DNA of 64,000 nt, taken from NCBI RefSeq assembly GCF_031932625.1, contig NZ_JAVSCK010000002.1, positions 62,001 through 126,000 of the forward strand, given 5' to 3'. The translations under genes were made by a program, and so were the position numbers. Position 1 is the first letter of the stretch, and every line of letters starts with the position of its first letter. Origin of the DNA: Hwangdonia seohaensis (GTDB lineage: Bacteria > Bacteroidota > Bacteroidia > Flavobacteriales > Flavobacteriaceae). Under the pieces are notes generated by a model that saw only the letters and a program-made list of their open reading frames with translations, was not told where the DNA came from and searched no databases. Below are positions 1 through 8,338 of this stretch, piece by piece.

Positions 1-397
1 AACGCGAATGTAAAGCCTCTAAAGGGCCATCAATAAAGTTTAAACCGTAATCTTTACCGAATCTTCCATCTTTATAATCTGATAAACTGATGACATCTTC
101 TAAACCTTCGGCGCCACAAAAACGTGCATGGGCGAATGGTAAATCGTGCGAAATGCAAAGTACTTTAGTGTTTTCCAATTCGCTGGCTTCTTGATTGAAG
201 GTTCGTACAGATTGAGCGCAGGTGCCCGTATCAATGCTCGGGAAAATGTTTAAAACCAATTTACTTCCTTTATAGTTACTTAGGCTATGGGTAGATAAAT
301 CTGTTGCCGTAAGTAAAAAGTCCGGTGCTTTTGTTCCTATTGCAGGTAAACTTCCTGAGGTATTTATTGGGTTACCTTTTAATGTTACTGTTGCCAT
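1..397 (-). CDS. tpx: Thiol peroxidase Tpx (3' end cut by window edge)
   Basis: Atypical 2-Cys peroxiredoxin that reduces hydroperoxides using thioredoxin. The reading frame starts at the ATG whose complement lies at 395-397 and runs off the window edge, leaving 132 residues. The peroxidatic Cys is C60 in the DTGTC context and the resolving Cys is C94 in ARFCG, which match the C61/C95 pair known in E. coli Tpx. The N-terminal VTLKGNP stretch is also typical of the family. It is followed on the same strand by nothing visible; the next gene upstream is the prx-trx-small protein operon, which has its own terminator, so tpx is probably a separate transcript. Confidence 0.95.
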   Translation of the reverse strand, partial: MATVTLKGNPINTSGSLPAIGTKAPDFLLTATDLSTHSLSNYKGSKLVLNIFPSIDTGTCAQSVRTFNQEASELENTKVLCISHDLPFAHARFCGAEGLEDVISLSDYKDGRFGKDYGLNFIDGPLEALHSR

Positions 398-477
398 TTT
401 ATTTGTTTATTGGTTAAGAATTTAAAAATATGAATATTTAATGTTTTTACGCTTATCATTTTTAAAATTGTTTCAAC

Positions 478-515
478 AAAAAAACGCTTTATCCGTTAAA
501 TGGGACAAAGCGTTT
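478..515 (-). terminator. Intrinsic terminator of the prx-trx-small protein operon
   Basis: Read on the minus strand, AAACGCTTTGTCCC pairs imperfectly with GGATAAAGCGTTT around a short ATTTAAC loop, followed by a run of T (the A run at 478-484 on the plus strand). It lies about 25 bp past the stop of the small conserved gene and before tpx. Confidence 0.75.
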
Positions 516-539
516 AATATTTATTATAAAGGCAATCTT

Positions 540-797
540 TTAAGTATCGATTGAGCCTAATACACGTTTCATAAAACTATTTAAGGCCTCTTTTTTGGGT
601 GTACCGTCTTTTATCAATTTATTGACTTCGATAGCGCCGTACATGTTGGAAATTAACTCACCAATAACATCTAATTCTTCATCTTTTAAAGAAGATACTT
701 CTGTTAAAGCCTCTAGGGTTTCAATAGTTTCTATTACAAAATCTTCATCGTTTTCTTCAATGAATTCTGTTAGGTGTTTAATTATTGGTAGCTTCAT
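540..797 (-). CDS. Small conserved acidic protein (DUF6952-like)
   Basis: An 85-residue acidic, helical protein with no signal peptide or membrane segment. From memory it resembles a family annotated as DUF6952 that is common in Flavobacteriaceae next to thioredoxin and peroxiredoxin genes; that assignment was not searched. It is the last gene of a same-strand group peroxiredoxin, thioredoxin, this gene, and ends at a clear terminator, so it is probably co-transcribed with them. No catalytic motif is visible. A role in the peroxide response is inferred only from its neighbours. Confidence 0.8.
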   Translation of the reverse strand: MKLPIIKHLTEFIEENDEDFVIETIETLEALTEVSSLKDEELDVIGELISNMYGAIEVNKLIKDGTPKKEALNSFMKRVLGSIDT

Positions 798-817
798 CAG
801 TTATTCTGTTTTTTTAT

Positions 818-846
818 ATCCGTTCTTCGACTATCGCTCAAGATAA
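818..846. repeat. Decayed copy of a TGAGCG-AGTCGAA dispersed repeat
   Basis: On the minus strand this short spacer reads TGAGCGATAGTCGAAG, close to the core TGAGCGCAGTCGAAA found at 41194-41217 and to parts of the 15.3 and 21.7 kb repeats. It lies between the thioredoxin gene and the small conserved gene. Confidence 0.45.
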
Positions 847-905
847 ACTTCGGCGGAAAACTTTTTAATTTTAAATACTGCTATTTTTTCACTTTCGCGG
901 AAATT

Positions 906-1214
906 TTAGATAACGCCTTCAACAAGTTCTTTTAAAACATCGAATTTGTTGGTTTGTACTTGGTTTACAAAATTACCGTTTTTAAAGGTTGCAAAAGTTG
1001 GTAAATTATCAACGGTTGCTAATTTTCTGGATTCTGGAAATTTTTCGGCGTCGGCCATAACAAATGTAGCGTTTTCGGTTTCAGAAGCCAATTTCTTGAA
1101 TTTAGGTTTCATAATTCTACAGTTGCCGCACCAAGAGGCAGAATATTGTACAATTACGGTATCGTTATTTGAAATGATGTCTCCTAAATTATCTTGTTCT
1201 AATTCTTGTACCAT
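906..1214 (-). CDS. Thioredoxin-family protein
   Basis: A 102-residue thioredoxin fold. The redox motif is C29-G-N-C32 in the context SASWCGNC, with the cis-proline at P72 in the sequence NLPTF. The canonical thioredoxin motif is CGPC, so Asn replaces Pro between the cysteines, which usually raises or alters the redox potential. The frame is open for 13 more codons upstream, but the start was placed at MVQELEQ (1214): homologs begin there, and the longer form would begin inside the hairpin at 1238-1279. Located just downstream of a peroxiredoxin gene on the same strand, it is the likely electron donor for that enzyme. Confidence 0.93.
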   Translation of the reverse strand: MVQELEQDNLGDIISNNDTVIVQYSASWCGNCRIMKPKFKKLASETENATFVMADAEKFPESRKLATVDNLPTFATFKNGNFVNQVQTNKFDVLKELVEGVI

Positions 1215-1237
1215 AATGTTTTGATTTTTTAAATTAT

Positions 1238-1279
1238 AAGTACCAAATTCCAATTTATCTTTTTTGGAATTTGGTACTT
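1238..1279. promoter_or_regulatory. Perfect 16-bp inverted repeat between prx and trx
   Basis: AAGTACCAAATTCCAA at 1238-1253 is perfectly complementary to TTGGAATTTGGTACTT at 1264-1279 with a 10-base loop. It lies between the peroxiredoxin stop and the thioredoxin start, about 24 bp ahead of the trx ATG. The T run lies on the plus-strand side, so it is not a standard terminator for the minus-strand operon. It may be an mRNA processing or stabilising hairpin, or a partial attenuator. Confidence 0.6.
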
Positions 1280-1330
1280 TTTTATTGAATTTTTGTGAAA
1301 GTTTTTTAACCTAACTGGTTAGTGCAAACT

Positions 1331-1969
1331 CTAGTGAGTTGCTAAATACGCAGCAGTACCTTTGGCATTGGCTTGCATGGCATCTTTACCTTCTTCCCAG
1401 TTAGCTGGACAAACCTCGCCTTTTACTTGTACGTGCGTTAAAGCATCAACCAAACGAAGATATTCACCAACGTTTCTGCCTAAAGGCATGTTATTAATGC
1501 TTTCGTGCTGTACGATACCGTCTTCATCGATAATGTAAGTAGCTCGATATGTTACGTTGTCGCCTTCAACCTGAACGGTTCCGGTTTCTTCGTCGTAAGT
1601 TTCGTTTGTAATATCTAAAATACCTAAAATGCTTGACAGGTTTCGGTTGCTATCCGCTAAAATAGGATAGGTTACACCTTCAATACCGCCATTGTCTTTG
1701 GCTGTACTTAACCAAGCAAAATGAACTTCTGGTGTATCACAAGACGCGCCAATAACGATTGTGTTGCGTTTTTCAAATTCTGGTAAAGCTTCTTGAAAGG
1801 CGTGTAACTCTGTTGGACACACAAACGTAAAATCTTTTGGGTACCAAAATAACACCACTTTTTTCTTGTTATTTACTGCTTCTTCTAATACGTTTACTTT
1901 AAAAGTATCGCCCATTTCGTTCATGGCGTTTACGTTTAAGTCTGGAAATTTTTTACCTACAAATGACAT
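1331..1969 (-). CDS. Typical 2-Cys peroxiredoxin (AhpC/Prx1 type)
   Basis: Reduces H2O2 and organic peroxides in the cytoplasm. The 212-residue protein has the peroxidatic cysteine C51 in FTFVCPTE and the resolving cysteine C187 in GEVCPANW, the layout of typical dimeric 2-Cys peroxiredoxins. The open frame extends 20 codons further upstream, but homologs begin at MSFVGKKFP, so 1969 was chosen as the start. It is the first gene of a same-strand group with thioredoxin and a small conserved protein. No ahpF-like reductase gene is nearby, which agrees with thioredoxin as the reductant. Confidence 0.95.
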   Translation of the reverse strand: MSFVGKKFPDLNVNAMNEMGDTFKVNVLEEAVNNKKKVVLFWYPKDFTFVCPTELHAFQEALPEFEKRNTIVIGASCDTPEVHFAWLSTAKDNGGIEGVTYPILADSNRNLSSILGILDITNETYDEETGTVQVEGDNVTYRATYIIDEDGIVQHESINNMPLGRNVGEYLRLVDALTHVQVKGEVCPANWEEGKDAMQANAKGTAAYLATH

Positions 1970-2103
1970 GTGAATTTTATTTTTAATTGTTAATAATTTC
2001 TTCCATACAAAGATACTATACCCTTTCAATTTTATGAGGAAATAAAATTCTTATTATTTATCTGTCGATAGATTTTAATTATGGTAAAAAACAATATCAA
2101 TAG

Positions 2104-3600
2104 TTATTTGTTATTCTCTTTCAATTGCTTGATTTTAATCGAAAAAGCGGCAAAAAGCAAAGTCATAATCGGACTTAAGATGCTAAAGAATGCGTAGGGA
2201 ATATAAGCCGTAGCTCCGGCGTAACCAAAAAGGACTTTTGAATGATAGGCGCCACAGGTGTTCCACGGAATTAAAACCGAGGTTACCGTTCCGGAGTCTT
2301 CAAGCGTTCTACTTAAGTTTTCTGGCGCTAAGCCTTTGTCTTCATAAGCTTGTTTAAACATTTTACCGGGAACAACAATAGCCAGGTATTGATCGGATGC
2401 CGTTAAATTCAATGCCAAACAACTGGCAACGGTGCTCGCAAATAGCCCAAATGTAGTATGCGCCATCTTTAAGAGCGATTTTGTAATTCTGGATAAAGCA
2501 CCAATAGCATCCATAACGCCTCCAAAAACCATGGCGCAAATTATGAGCCAAATGGTACCAAGCATGCCTTTCATACCGCCCGCGGTAAATAAATCATTAA
2601 GTTCTTCACTACTTGTCGTTACTGCGGTATCAATGGTTAAGGCATTCATAACGCCTTTGTATGCAGAATGAAAGTTTATCGATTCGGCACCTGCGATATT
2701 GGCAACAATATTTGGTTGTGCAATAATGGCAGCAGCACCACCTAAAAGGGCGCCTAATAAAAGGGCGATAAGTGGTGGTTTCTTTTTAATGATTAAAAAA
2801 ATCACAAATCCAGGAATAATAAATAACCAAGGGCTTATATTAAATACGGCATCCATAGCGTCCAATTTATCTTGAATAACTGGCGCACTGGTCGTACCTA
2901 AATTTAAACCAATAATTATAAAGATAATGAGGGTAATTACTATGGTTGGTACCGTAGTAAGTGTCATGTATTTGATGTGTGTAAACAATTCGCTGCCAGC
3001 CATGGCGGGTGCTAAGTTTGTGGTATCGCTAAGGGGCGATAATTTATCTCCAAAATAAGCTCCAGAAAGTACGGCGCCTGCAGTCATGCCCATAGAAATG
3101 CCTAAAGTTTCGCCAATGCCAACCAAAGCAATACCTACGGTTGCAGATGTGGTCCAGGAACTTCCCGTTGCGATAGAAATAATGGAACAGATAATTACAC
3201 AAGCCGCCAGAAAAATAGTTGGATTAAGTATTTGCAAGCCGTAATAAATCATGGTTGGAATAATGCCGCTTATTAACCACGTACCGGCCAAAGCGCCCAC
3301 CATTAATAAAATTAAAATGGCACCAGTTGTAGATTTAACGTTTTCTGCAACTTCGGCAATCATGAGTTTATGGGGTACTTTGTTTTTGTAACCTACAATT
3401 GCCGCTACTGCAGCTCCCATTAAAAGTATGAATTGATTACTGCCGCTCAAGGCATTATCGCCATAAATGTAAATGTTGTAAGCCAGCATACCAATAAGTG
3501 CAACTACGGGTATTAAAGCTTCCCAAATGTTTAATTCTGTATTGTCAATTATTTTTTGATTTTTAATTTTTATCTCTGAAATATTTTTTTCGTCTTGCAT
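2104..3600 (-). CDS. nhaC: NhaC-family Na+/H+ antiporter
   Basis: A 498-residue inner-membrane protein with about 11-12 hydrophobic segments. It matches the NhaC family (ion transporter superfamily, related to ArsB/NhaD folds) in length and in conserved stretches such as SGAYFGDKLSPLSDTTNLA and ATGSSWTTSATVGIAL. These proteins exchange Na+ for H+, and some members exchange lactate/malate (MleN), so the exact substrate is uncertain. It stands alone on the minus strand, with a spacer of about 120 bp to the PLP lyase gene. Confidence 0.9.
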   Translation of the reverse strand: MQDEKNISEIKIKNQKIIDNTELNIWEALIPVVALIGMLAYNIYIYGDNALSGSNQFILLMGAAVAAIVGYKNKVPHKLMIAEVAENVKSTTGAILILLMVGALAGTWLISGIIPTMIYYGLQILNPTIFLAACVIICSIISIATGSSWTTSATVGIALVGIGETLGISMGMTAGAVLSGAYFGDKLSPLSDTTNLAPAMAGSELFTHIKYMTLTTVPTIVITLIIFIIIGLNLGTTSAPVIQDKLDAMDAVFNISPWLFIIPGFVIFLIIKKKPPLIALLLGALLGGAAAIIAQPNIVANIAGAESINFHSAYKGVMNALTIDTAVTTSSEELNDLFTAGGMKGMLGTIWLIICAMVFGGVMDAIGALSRITKSLLKMAHTTFGLFASTVASCLALNLTASDQYLAIVVPGKMFKQAYEDKGLAPENLSRTLEDSGTVTSVLIPWNTCGAYHSKVLFGYAGATAYIPYAFFSILSPIMTLLFAAFSIKIKQLKENNK

Positions 3601-3724
3601 CTGCTCGTTTTTGGTCTCGTAATGTTACGATTTTCATAAGATGTATGCAAATAGAAATGCTTTTGAAGTCGCTTTGTTTGTTTTCTTGAGAGGTTATGTT
3701 TTTTTCCGACCAATATAAAGTCGG

Positions 3725-4924
3725 CTACATAATGTTTAACGCTTTCATACAGTCATGCATCATTTTATAAGTCCGTTCAATATCGGCATCCAATCCAATG
3801 GAAAATCGAATTAAGCCATCGCTTAAGCCCATTTCTTTTTGTTCGTCTTCGGGTATTTCTGACGAGGTGGAGCTTCCAGGAGCAGAAAACAGGGTTTTGT
3901 AAAAACCAAGGCTCACGGCCAAATAGCCTAGGTTCCTGTTTTGCATCAATTCCATAAGTTCGTTGGCTTTTTCCAACGAGCCCACATCAATGGTTAGCAT
4001 ACCTCCAAAGCCGTATTTATCATTCATCATGGATTTAAATAGGTTGTGCGAAGGATGCGATTTTAAACCCGGATACACTGTTTTTAAACCATCAGCTTCA
4101 AATTTTTCAGCCAAAAAAGTAGCGTTAAAACTGTGTTGTTGCATACGAATGTGCAAGGTTCTTAAATTCTTTAAAACCGATGCCGCTCGCAAGCTATCCA
4201 TGGTAGAGCCCAATAACATAGATGCGCCGTTGTTCACATTACGCAAATCGTTTATAAAATCTTGAGTGCCACAAACCACGCCTCCAACCGTATCGCTCGA
4301 TCCGTTAATAAATTTTGTTAAACTGTGTATTACCACATCGGCTCCTAAAATGGCCGGGGAAATGGATAATGGCGAAAACGTATTATCCACCACTAATTTT
4401 AAATTGTGTTTTTTTGTCAAAGCTGCCAGCCCTTTAATGTCGGCAACTTCCAAAAGCGGATTGCTAACCGATTCGCAGTACAAAATCTTAGTGTTTTTTT
4501 TAATGGCGGCTTCAACCACATCGAGCTTTGTAATATCGACAAACGAAGTTTCAATATTAAAACGTGGCGTAAAGTTTTTAAGAAACGCGTAAGTGCCGCC
4601 GTAAATCGTCCGGCTTGAAACAATATGGTCGCCAGCCCCACAAAGTTGCAATAAAACCGGTGTGATTGCACCCATACCCGAAGCTGAAACGTTGGCGGTT
4701 TCGGTGCCTTCCATGGCGGCTAAAGCTTCACCTAAATACAAATTAGAAGGCGATGAATGGCGCGAATATAGATAACAGCCATCGGCGTTTCCTTCAAAAG
4801 TATCAAACATGGTTTTTGCCGATAAAAAAGTGTAAGTTGAAGAGTCGGATATTGAAGGGTTAACGCCGCCAAATTCGCCAAAGTATTGTAAATCTTGAAT
4901 GTTGTTTGCAGGTTTAAAAGCCAT
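3725..4924 (-). CDS. Cys/Met-metabolism PLP enzyme (methionine gamma-lyase-like)
   Basis: A 399-residue fold-type I PLP enzyme of the trans-sulfuration family. The Schiff-base lysine is K204 in SLTKF, D180 in VVDNTF contacts the pyridine nitrogen, and YSRHSSPS (53-60) replaces the usual YSRxxNPT loop. The family includes methionine gamma-lyase, cystathionine gamma-synthase and cystathionine beta/gamma-lyases, and the sequence alone does not settle which. A divergently transcribed Lrp/AsnC regulator starts 160 bp away, which favours a catabolic lyase controlled by an amino acid. Confidence 0.85.
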   Translation of the reverse strand: MAFKPANNIQDLQYFGEFGGVNPSISDSSTYTFLSAKTMFDTFEGNADGCYLYSRHSSPSNLYLGEALAAMEGTETANVSASGMGAITPVLLQLCGAGDHIVSSRTIYGGTYAFLKNFTPRFNIETSFVDITKLDVVEAAIKKNTKILYCESVSNPLLEVADIKGLAALTKKHNLKLVVDNTFSPLSISPAILGADVVIHSLTKFINGSSDTVGGVVCGTQDFINDLRNVNNGASMLLGSTMDSLRAASVLKNLRTLHIRMQQHSFNATFLAEKFEADGLKTVYPGLKSHPSHNLFKSMMNDKYGFGGMLTIDVGSLEKANELMELMQNRNLGYLAVSLGFYKTLFSAPGSSTSSEIPEDEQKEMGLSDGLIRFSIGLDADIERTYKMMHDCMKALNIM

Positions 4925-4965
4925 AATAATTGATTTTAGTCGTTTTTACAAAACTCCATTAATTT

Positions 4966-5040
4966 AGATTATAATACAATATATATGATGTTGTTTAGAA
5001 AATAAATCTATAATAATAGTACAATACAGATATAAAGTTT
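4966..5040. promoter_or_regulatory. AT-rich divergent control region with a direct repeat
   Basis: The 160-bp spacer between the PLP lyase and the Lrp gene contains two similar blocks, TAATACAATA near 4972 and TAGTACAATA near 5018, spaced about 46 bp apart. Lrp-type regulators bind several degenerate AT-rich sites, so these are candidate operator sites. A TATCTTTA box near 5060 resembles a Bacteroidota -7 element for the regulator gene. Confidence 0.4.
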
Positions 5041-5084
5041 ATAGTTTCTTCATAAAATGTTATCTTTATGAAAAATTTTCGATT

Positions 5085-5543
5085 ATGATTTTTGATGATA
5101 TTGATAAAAAACTATTGTTTTATTTGCAAAAGGATAGTAAGCAGACCAATAAAGAGCTTTCAAATAAATTAAACCTATCGGTTACGGCGGTTTACGAACG
5201 TATTAAAAAACTGGAAAAGGAAGGGTTTATCAATAAATATGTAGCTCTGGTTAACAAGGAAAAAACCGATAAAGCTTTTGTGGCGTATTGTCATATAAAA
5301 CTTGAAAAGCACAGTCAGGATTTTGTGGTTAGTTTTGAAAAGGAAGTCAATCGTTTAACAGAAGTTTTGGAGTGCTATCACGTAAGTGGCGATTACGACT
5401 ATCTTTTAAAAGTATTGGTAAAGGACATGGCAGCCTTTAGGGAGTTTATGGTAAAAAAACTAACCACCATCAACCATATTGGCAGTACACACAGCATGTT
5501 TGTTATTAACGAGGTAAAACACACCACAGCAATTAAGGTTTAG
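5085..5543 (+). CDS. Lrp/AsnC-family transcriptional regulator
   Basis: A 152-residue protein with an N-terminal winged helix-turn-helix (about residues 5-52, with NKELSNKLNLS leading into the recognition helix) and a C-terminal ligand-binding RAM/AsnC domain (about 65-145). It is divergent from the PLP sulfur-amino-acid lyase and directly adjoins the next gene, whose ATG follows its stop codon without a gap. It most likely senses an amino acid and controls the divergent lyase, and perhaps its own operon. Confidence 0.93.
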   Translation: MIFDDIDKKLLFYLQKDSKQTNKELSNKLNLSVTAVYERIKKLEKEGFINKYVALVNKEKTDKAFVAYCHIKLEKHSQDFVVSFEKEVNRLTEVLECYHVSGDYDYLLKVLVKDMAAFREFMVKKLTTINHIGSTHSMFVINEVKHTTAIKV

Positions 5544-6170
5544 ATGAATTTGGTTTTATATAAAGGTTTCGAGTTTTTTATCATTTTTATTTTGATCCCC
5601 TTGAGTTTGGTTTTAAGCTATCCGTTTTGGATCAAATTAGGTATCGGGTTTATGGGCTTTTTCTACATTGTTTTTATGTTGTTGAAGGTTGAAAAGGAAA
5701 AATTCCGTATCGCCAAAAATTTAAATTTTCGGTTATTCATTAAACAAACGCTTGTTAAGTTTTTGGTAATTGTTTGCATAACGACGCTTTTTGTTTGGCT
5801 TACCAATAAAGAAGCACTTTTTATGGTGCTCATCAATAAACCAAAATTATGGCTTTTTATCTTGTTTATTTACAGCGCTTTTTCAGTGTACCCTCAAGAA
5901 TTGGTTTACAGAACATTTTATTTTAAACGCTATCACAACCTTTTTAAAAACAAAAACCTTTTCATTTTTTTAAATGCCGTGGTTTTTTCTTTAGGACATA
6001 TCTTCTTTAAAAACACATTGGTAATAGTGTTAACTTTTTTAGGCGGCTTATTATTCGCCATAACCTATAATAAAACAAAGTCCACACTTTTGGTTACTAT
6101 TGAGCACGCCATTTACGGTTGTTGGTTGTTTACGGTTGGCATGGGAGATATGCTAGGTTTTCCTGAATAA
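5544..6170 (+). CDS. CPBP-family intramembrane protease-like protein
   Basis: A 208-residue membrane protein with about six hydrophobic segments, resembling CAAX-processing/bacteriocin-immunity type (CPBP) glutamic proteases. The signature region is PQELVYRTFYF (117-127), followed by SLGH (H152) and EHAIYG (H188). The usual EExxxR motif here reads QExxxR: the first Glu is Gln118. One catalytic acid may therefore be missing, although R123 and both histidines remain. It abuts the Lrp gene with no gap, so the two are probably one operon. Substrate unknown. Confidence 0.75.
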   Translation: MNLVLYKGFEFFIIFILIPLSLVLSYPFWIKLGIGFMGFFYIVFMLLKVEKEKFRIAKNLNFRLFIKQTLVKFLVIVCITTLFVWLTNKEALFMVLINKPKLWLFILFIYSAFSVYPQELVYRTFYFKRYHNLFKNKNLFIFLNAVVFSLGHIFFKNTLVIVLTFLGGLLFAITYNKTKSTLLVTIEHAIYGCWLFTVGMGDMLGFPE

Positions 6171-6272
6171 TGTATAAGCGAATTTTATTAAAACATAGGT
6201 AATGGTAACTCTAATAAAAACTTTTTACTATTTTAGACCAGCTATTACTAATATTAAAAACCGAATTATCAC

Positions 6273-6800
6273 ATGAAAAAACTAAGCTACATTATTTTAG
6301 GATTTATTGTTGGCGCACTCGCTACATATTATTTTTGCCCAAGACAAGTTGACGATGGAATAGATGATATAAAATTTGTAAAACCCAAAGGCGTTATTTC
6401 ACCAGATCAGGCAAAAACATTAAATAATAATTGGACGATGTACAGAAAGGCGGCCGTAGATTCCGCGGCAAGCATGCAAGGTAGAAAGGTGGATAACCGC
6501 TCAACTTGGTGGTCTTTAGATGATATTGAAAACTACTTAGCTTTTGCTAAACATGAATCTGATAGTTTGGGTTATAGCATGACGGGAATTCGAGTTTACC
6601 TGGGTGTGTACGGTGAAAATGCTGGACAGGATAAAAAAGATTACACAACCATGTTTATGGTGCCAACAGCAAAAAAAGGTACAGATAGAGCCAGTATGAA
6701 TCCGTTTGCTTTTCAGGGAGATGAAGAGGATTGTCCAGAATGTTCTCCTTTAAATGATGGAGGCACAGGTTATCCGCCAGGGGCACCATATCCTAATTAA
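6273..6800 (+). CDS. Hypothetical membrane-anchored protein
   Basis: A 175-residue protein. Residues 4-21 are hydrophobic and look like an uncleaved anchor or signal segment, followed by a soluble domain. The tail holds a CPEC motif followed by a Gly/Pro-rich end (GTGYPPGAPYPN). I do not recognise a domain. It is followed 13 bp later by a polytopic membrane protein and then a histidine kinase, so the three may form one transcription unit. Confidence 0.7.
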   Translation: MKKLSYIILGFIVGALATYYFCPRQVDDGIDDIKFVKPKGVISPDQAKTLNNNWTMYRKAAVDSAASMQGRKVDNRSTWWSLDDIENYLAFAKHESDSLGYSMTGIRVYLGVYGENAGQDKKDYTTMFMVPTAKKGTDRASMNPFAFQGDEEDCPECSPLNDGGTGYPPGAPYPN

Positions 6801-6813
6801 TAAATATTGAATA

Positions 6814-7524
6814 TTGGAAGATTTTTTTAGACAAAACTATTTATTACTCACACATAGTTTTGAAATATTGGCAGCTATAACTGGTTTGGTTTTATATAAA
6901 AAATACAAGTTTGTAGCTGCTAAGTATTTTATATGGTTCTTGGTTTTTGTTGTATTGGCAGAGTTTATATCGACTTATACGCTATACATTGACAACGATG
7001 GTTACTTTGGTTTTTTAAAAGGGACCGTATTTCAAAAGAATTATTGGTGGGGCACAATCTATTGGAGTATAGGCAGTATAATGTTTTTTTCATTTTATTT
7101 TATAAGAGTTTTAGAAGCTAAATCTCATAGATTAATTCTGCGATTAACGTCATATTCCTTCTTGCTTTTCTCTGTTTTATACATCATTTTTAATTGGGAG
7201 GCGTATTTTACAAGAAACCTAACAACAATTAGAATTTTTGGCGCCCTTATTGTTTTTTTATGTGCTGTTTTTTATTTTGTAGAGGTTTTAATGAGCGATA
7301 AGATTTTAAACTTTTATAAGTCCATAAATTTCTATATTGCGATAACCATATTTGTGTGGTGGTTAATTACAACCCCATTAATGTTTTATGATATTTACTT
7401 TAGAAGTGTAGATTGGAATTTTATAATTCTTAAATGGCAAATCTATTTATTCGTAAATATATTTATGTACTCCACTTTTACTTTTGCACTCATTTATTGT
7501 AAACCAGATATTAATAATGATTAA
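6814..7524 (+). CDS. Polytopic membrane protein of unknown function, TTG start
   Basis: A 236-residue protein with about seven hydrophobic segments, rich in Phe, Tyr and Trp. The frame has no ATG at its 5' end; TTG at 6814 is the best start because it follows the upstream stop by 13 bp. It overlaps the start of the histidine kinase gene by 8 bp, so the two are translationally coupled. A 7TM protein paired with a cytoplasmic kinase suggests a sensor partner, but this is inference from context only. Confidence 0.75.
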   Translation: MEDFFRQNYLLLTHSFEILAAITGLVLYKKYKFVAAKYFIWFLVFVVLAEFISTYTLYIDNDGYFGFLKGTVFQKNYWWGTIYWSIGSIMFFSFYFIRVLEAKSHRLILRLTSYSFLLFSVLYIIFNWEAYFTRNLTTIRIFGALIVFLCAVFYFVEVLMSDKILNFYKSINFYIAITIFVWWLITTPLMFYDIYFRSVDWNFIILKWQIYLFVNIFMYSTFTFALIYCKPDINND

Positions 7525-8338
7525 CTATTTAACTGTTTTTTTAGCCCAAACCCAACCTGTTACTACACCAGCCGAACGCTACTTGCTCGTGTACATGATT
7601 ATGGTTTTAATCATTATTACAGCTTTGGTTGTGGTGTTTTTTGTGGTGTTTCAAAAACGAAAAAACAAGTTGCTTTTAGATAGGATTAAACAACAGCAAG
7701 CCTTTGAAAAGGAAATTGCCATGGCCCAAACCGAAAGCCAAGAACAAACGCTAAAAAATATTGGTTGGGAATTGCACGACAATGTGGGTCAGCTCTTGGC
7801 TTTTGCAAGTATGCAATTAAGTATTTTAAAAACCCAATTTACCGATAGCGATATAAAAGATAAGTTTAAAGACACCTCTGATGCGCTAAAGGAAAGTTTA
7901 AAAGAAGTCCGTTCGCTTTCAAAAACCTTAAACAATGAAGTGGTGTTGAACATTGGATTTGAAAAATCGATTAACAATGAATTGAATCGTTTAAAAAAAA
8001 TGAAATTTACCAGTGCCGAATTAGTGATTAAGGGCGATAAGGTAGATTTTGAAAACAGAAAACACGAAATTATTATTTTTAGAATTTTACAAGAATTTTT
8101 ATCCAATTCAGTGAAGTATTCTGAAGCTAAAAACCTTAAAATAGTTTTGGAGTACCAACCAAAACGTATTACCATTATAGCTTCAGATGACGGTAAAGGC
8201 TTTGATATGAATACCGTTGAAAAAGGCTCAGGTTTAATAAATATGAAAAGTAGGGCAGCTTTGATTAATGCCACATTGGATTTATACTCAAAACCAAACG
8301 AAGGTGTTACACTTACGCTAAATTACCCAACGTCGTAA
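7517..8338 (+). CDS. Sensor histidine kinase (HisKA_3 type)
   Basis: A 273-residue membrane histidine kinase of the NarX/DesK class. There is one membrane segment (about 23-45), a coiled linker, then the phospho-acceptor H87 in WELHDNVGQ. The HATPase domain has N197 in the N box, DDGKGF (224-229) and GSGL (237-240). The ATG at 7517 was chosen; a longer in-frame TTG at 7484 lies inside the upstream gene. No LuxR-type response regulator is adjacent, so the cognate regulator must be encoded elsewhere. The gene ends directly against the convergent aldehyde dehydrogenase stop with no spacer. Confidence 0.92.
   Translation: MINYLTVFLAQTQPVTTPAERYLLVYMIMVLIIITALVVVFFVVFQKRKNKLLLDRIKQQQAFEKEIAMAQTESQEQTLKNIGWELHDNVGQLLAFASMQLSILKTQFTDSDIKDKFKDTSDALKESLKEVRSLSKTLNNEVVLNIGFEKSINNELNRLKKMKFTSAELVIKGDKVDFENRKHEIIIFRILQEFLSNSVKYSEAKNLKIVLEYQPKRITIIASDDGKGFDMNTVEKGSGLINMKSRAALINATLDLYSKPNEGVTLTLNYPTS

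Noticed and set aside
7789..8274. 161-codon minus-strand frame
   Set aside because: Antisense shadow of the histidine kinase gene.
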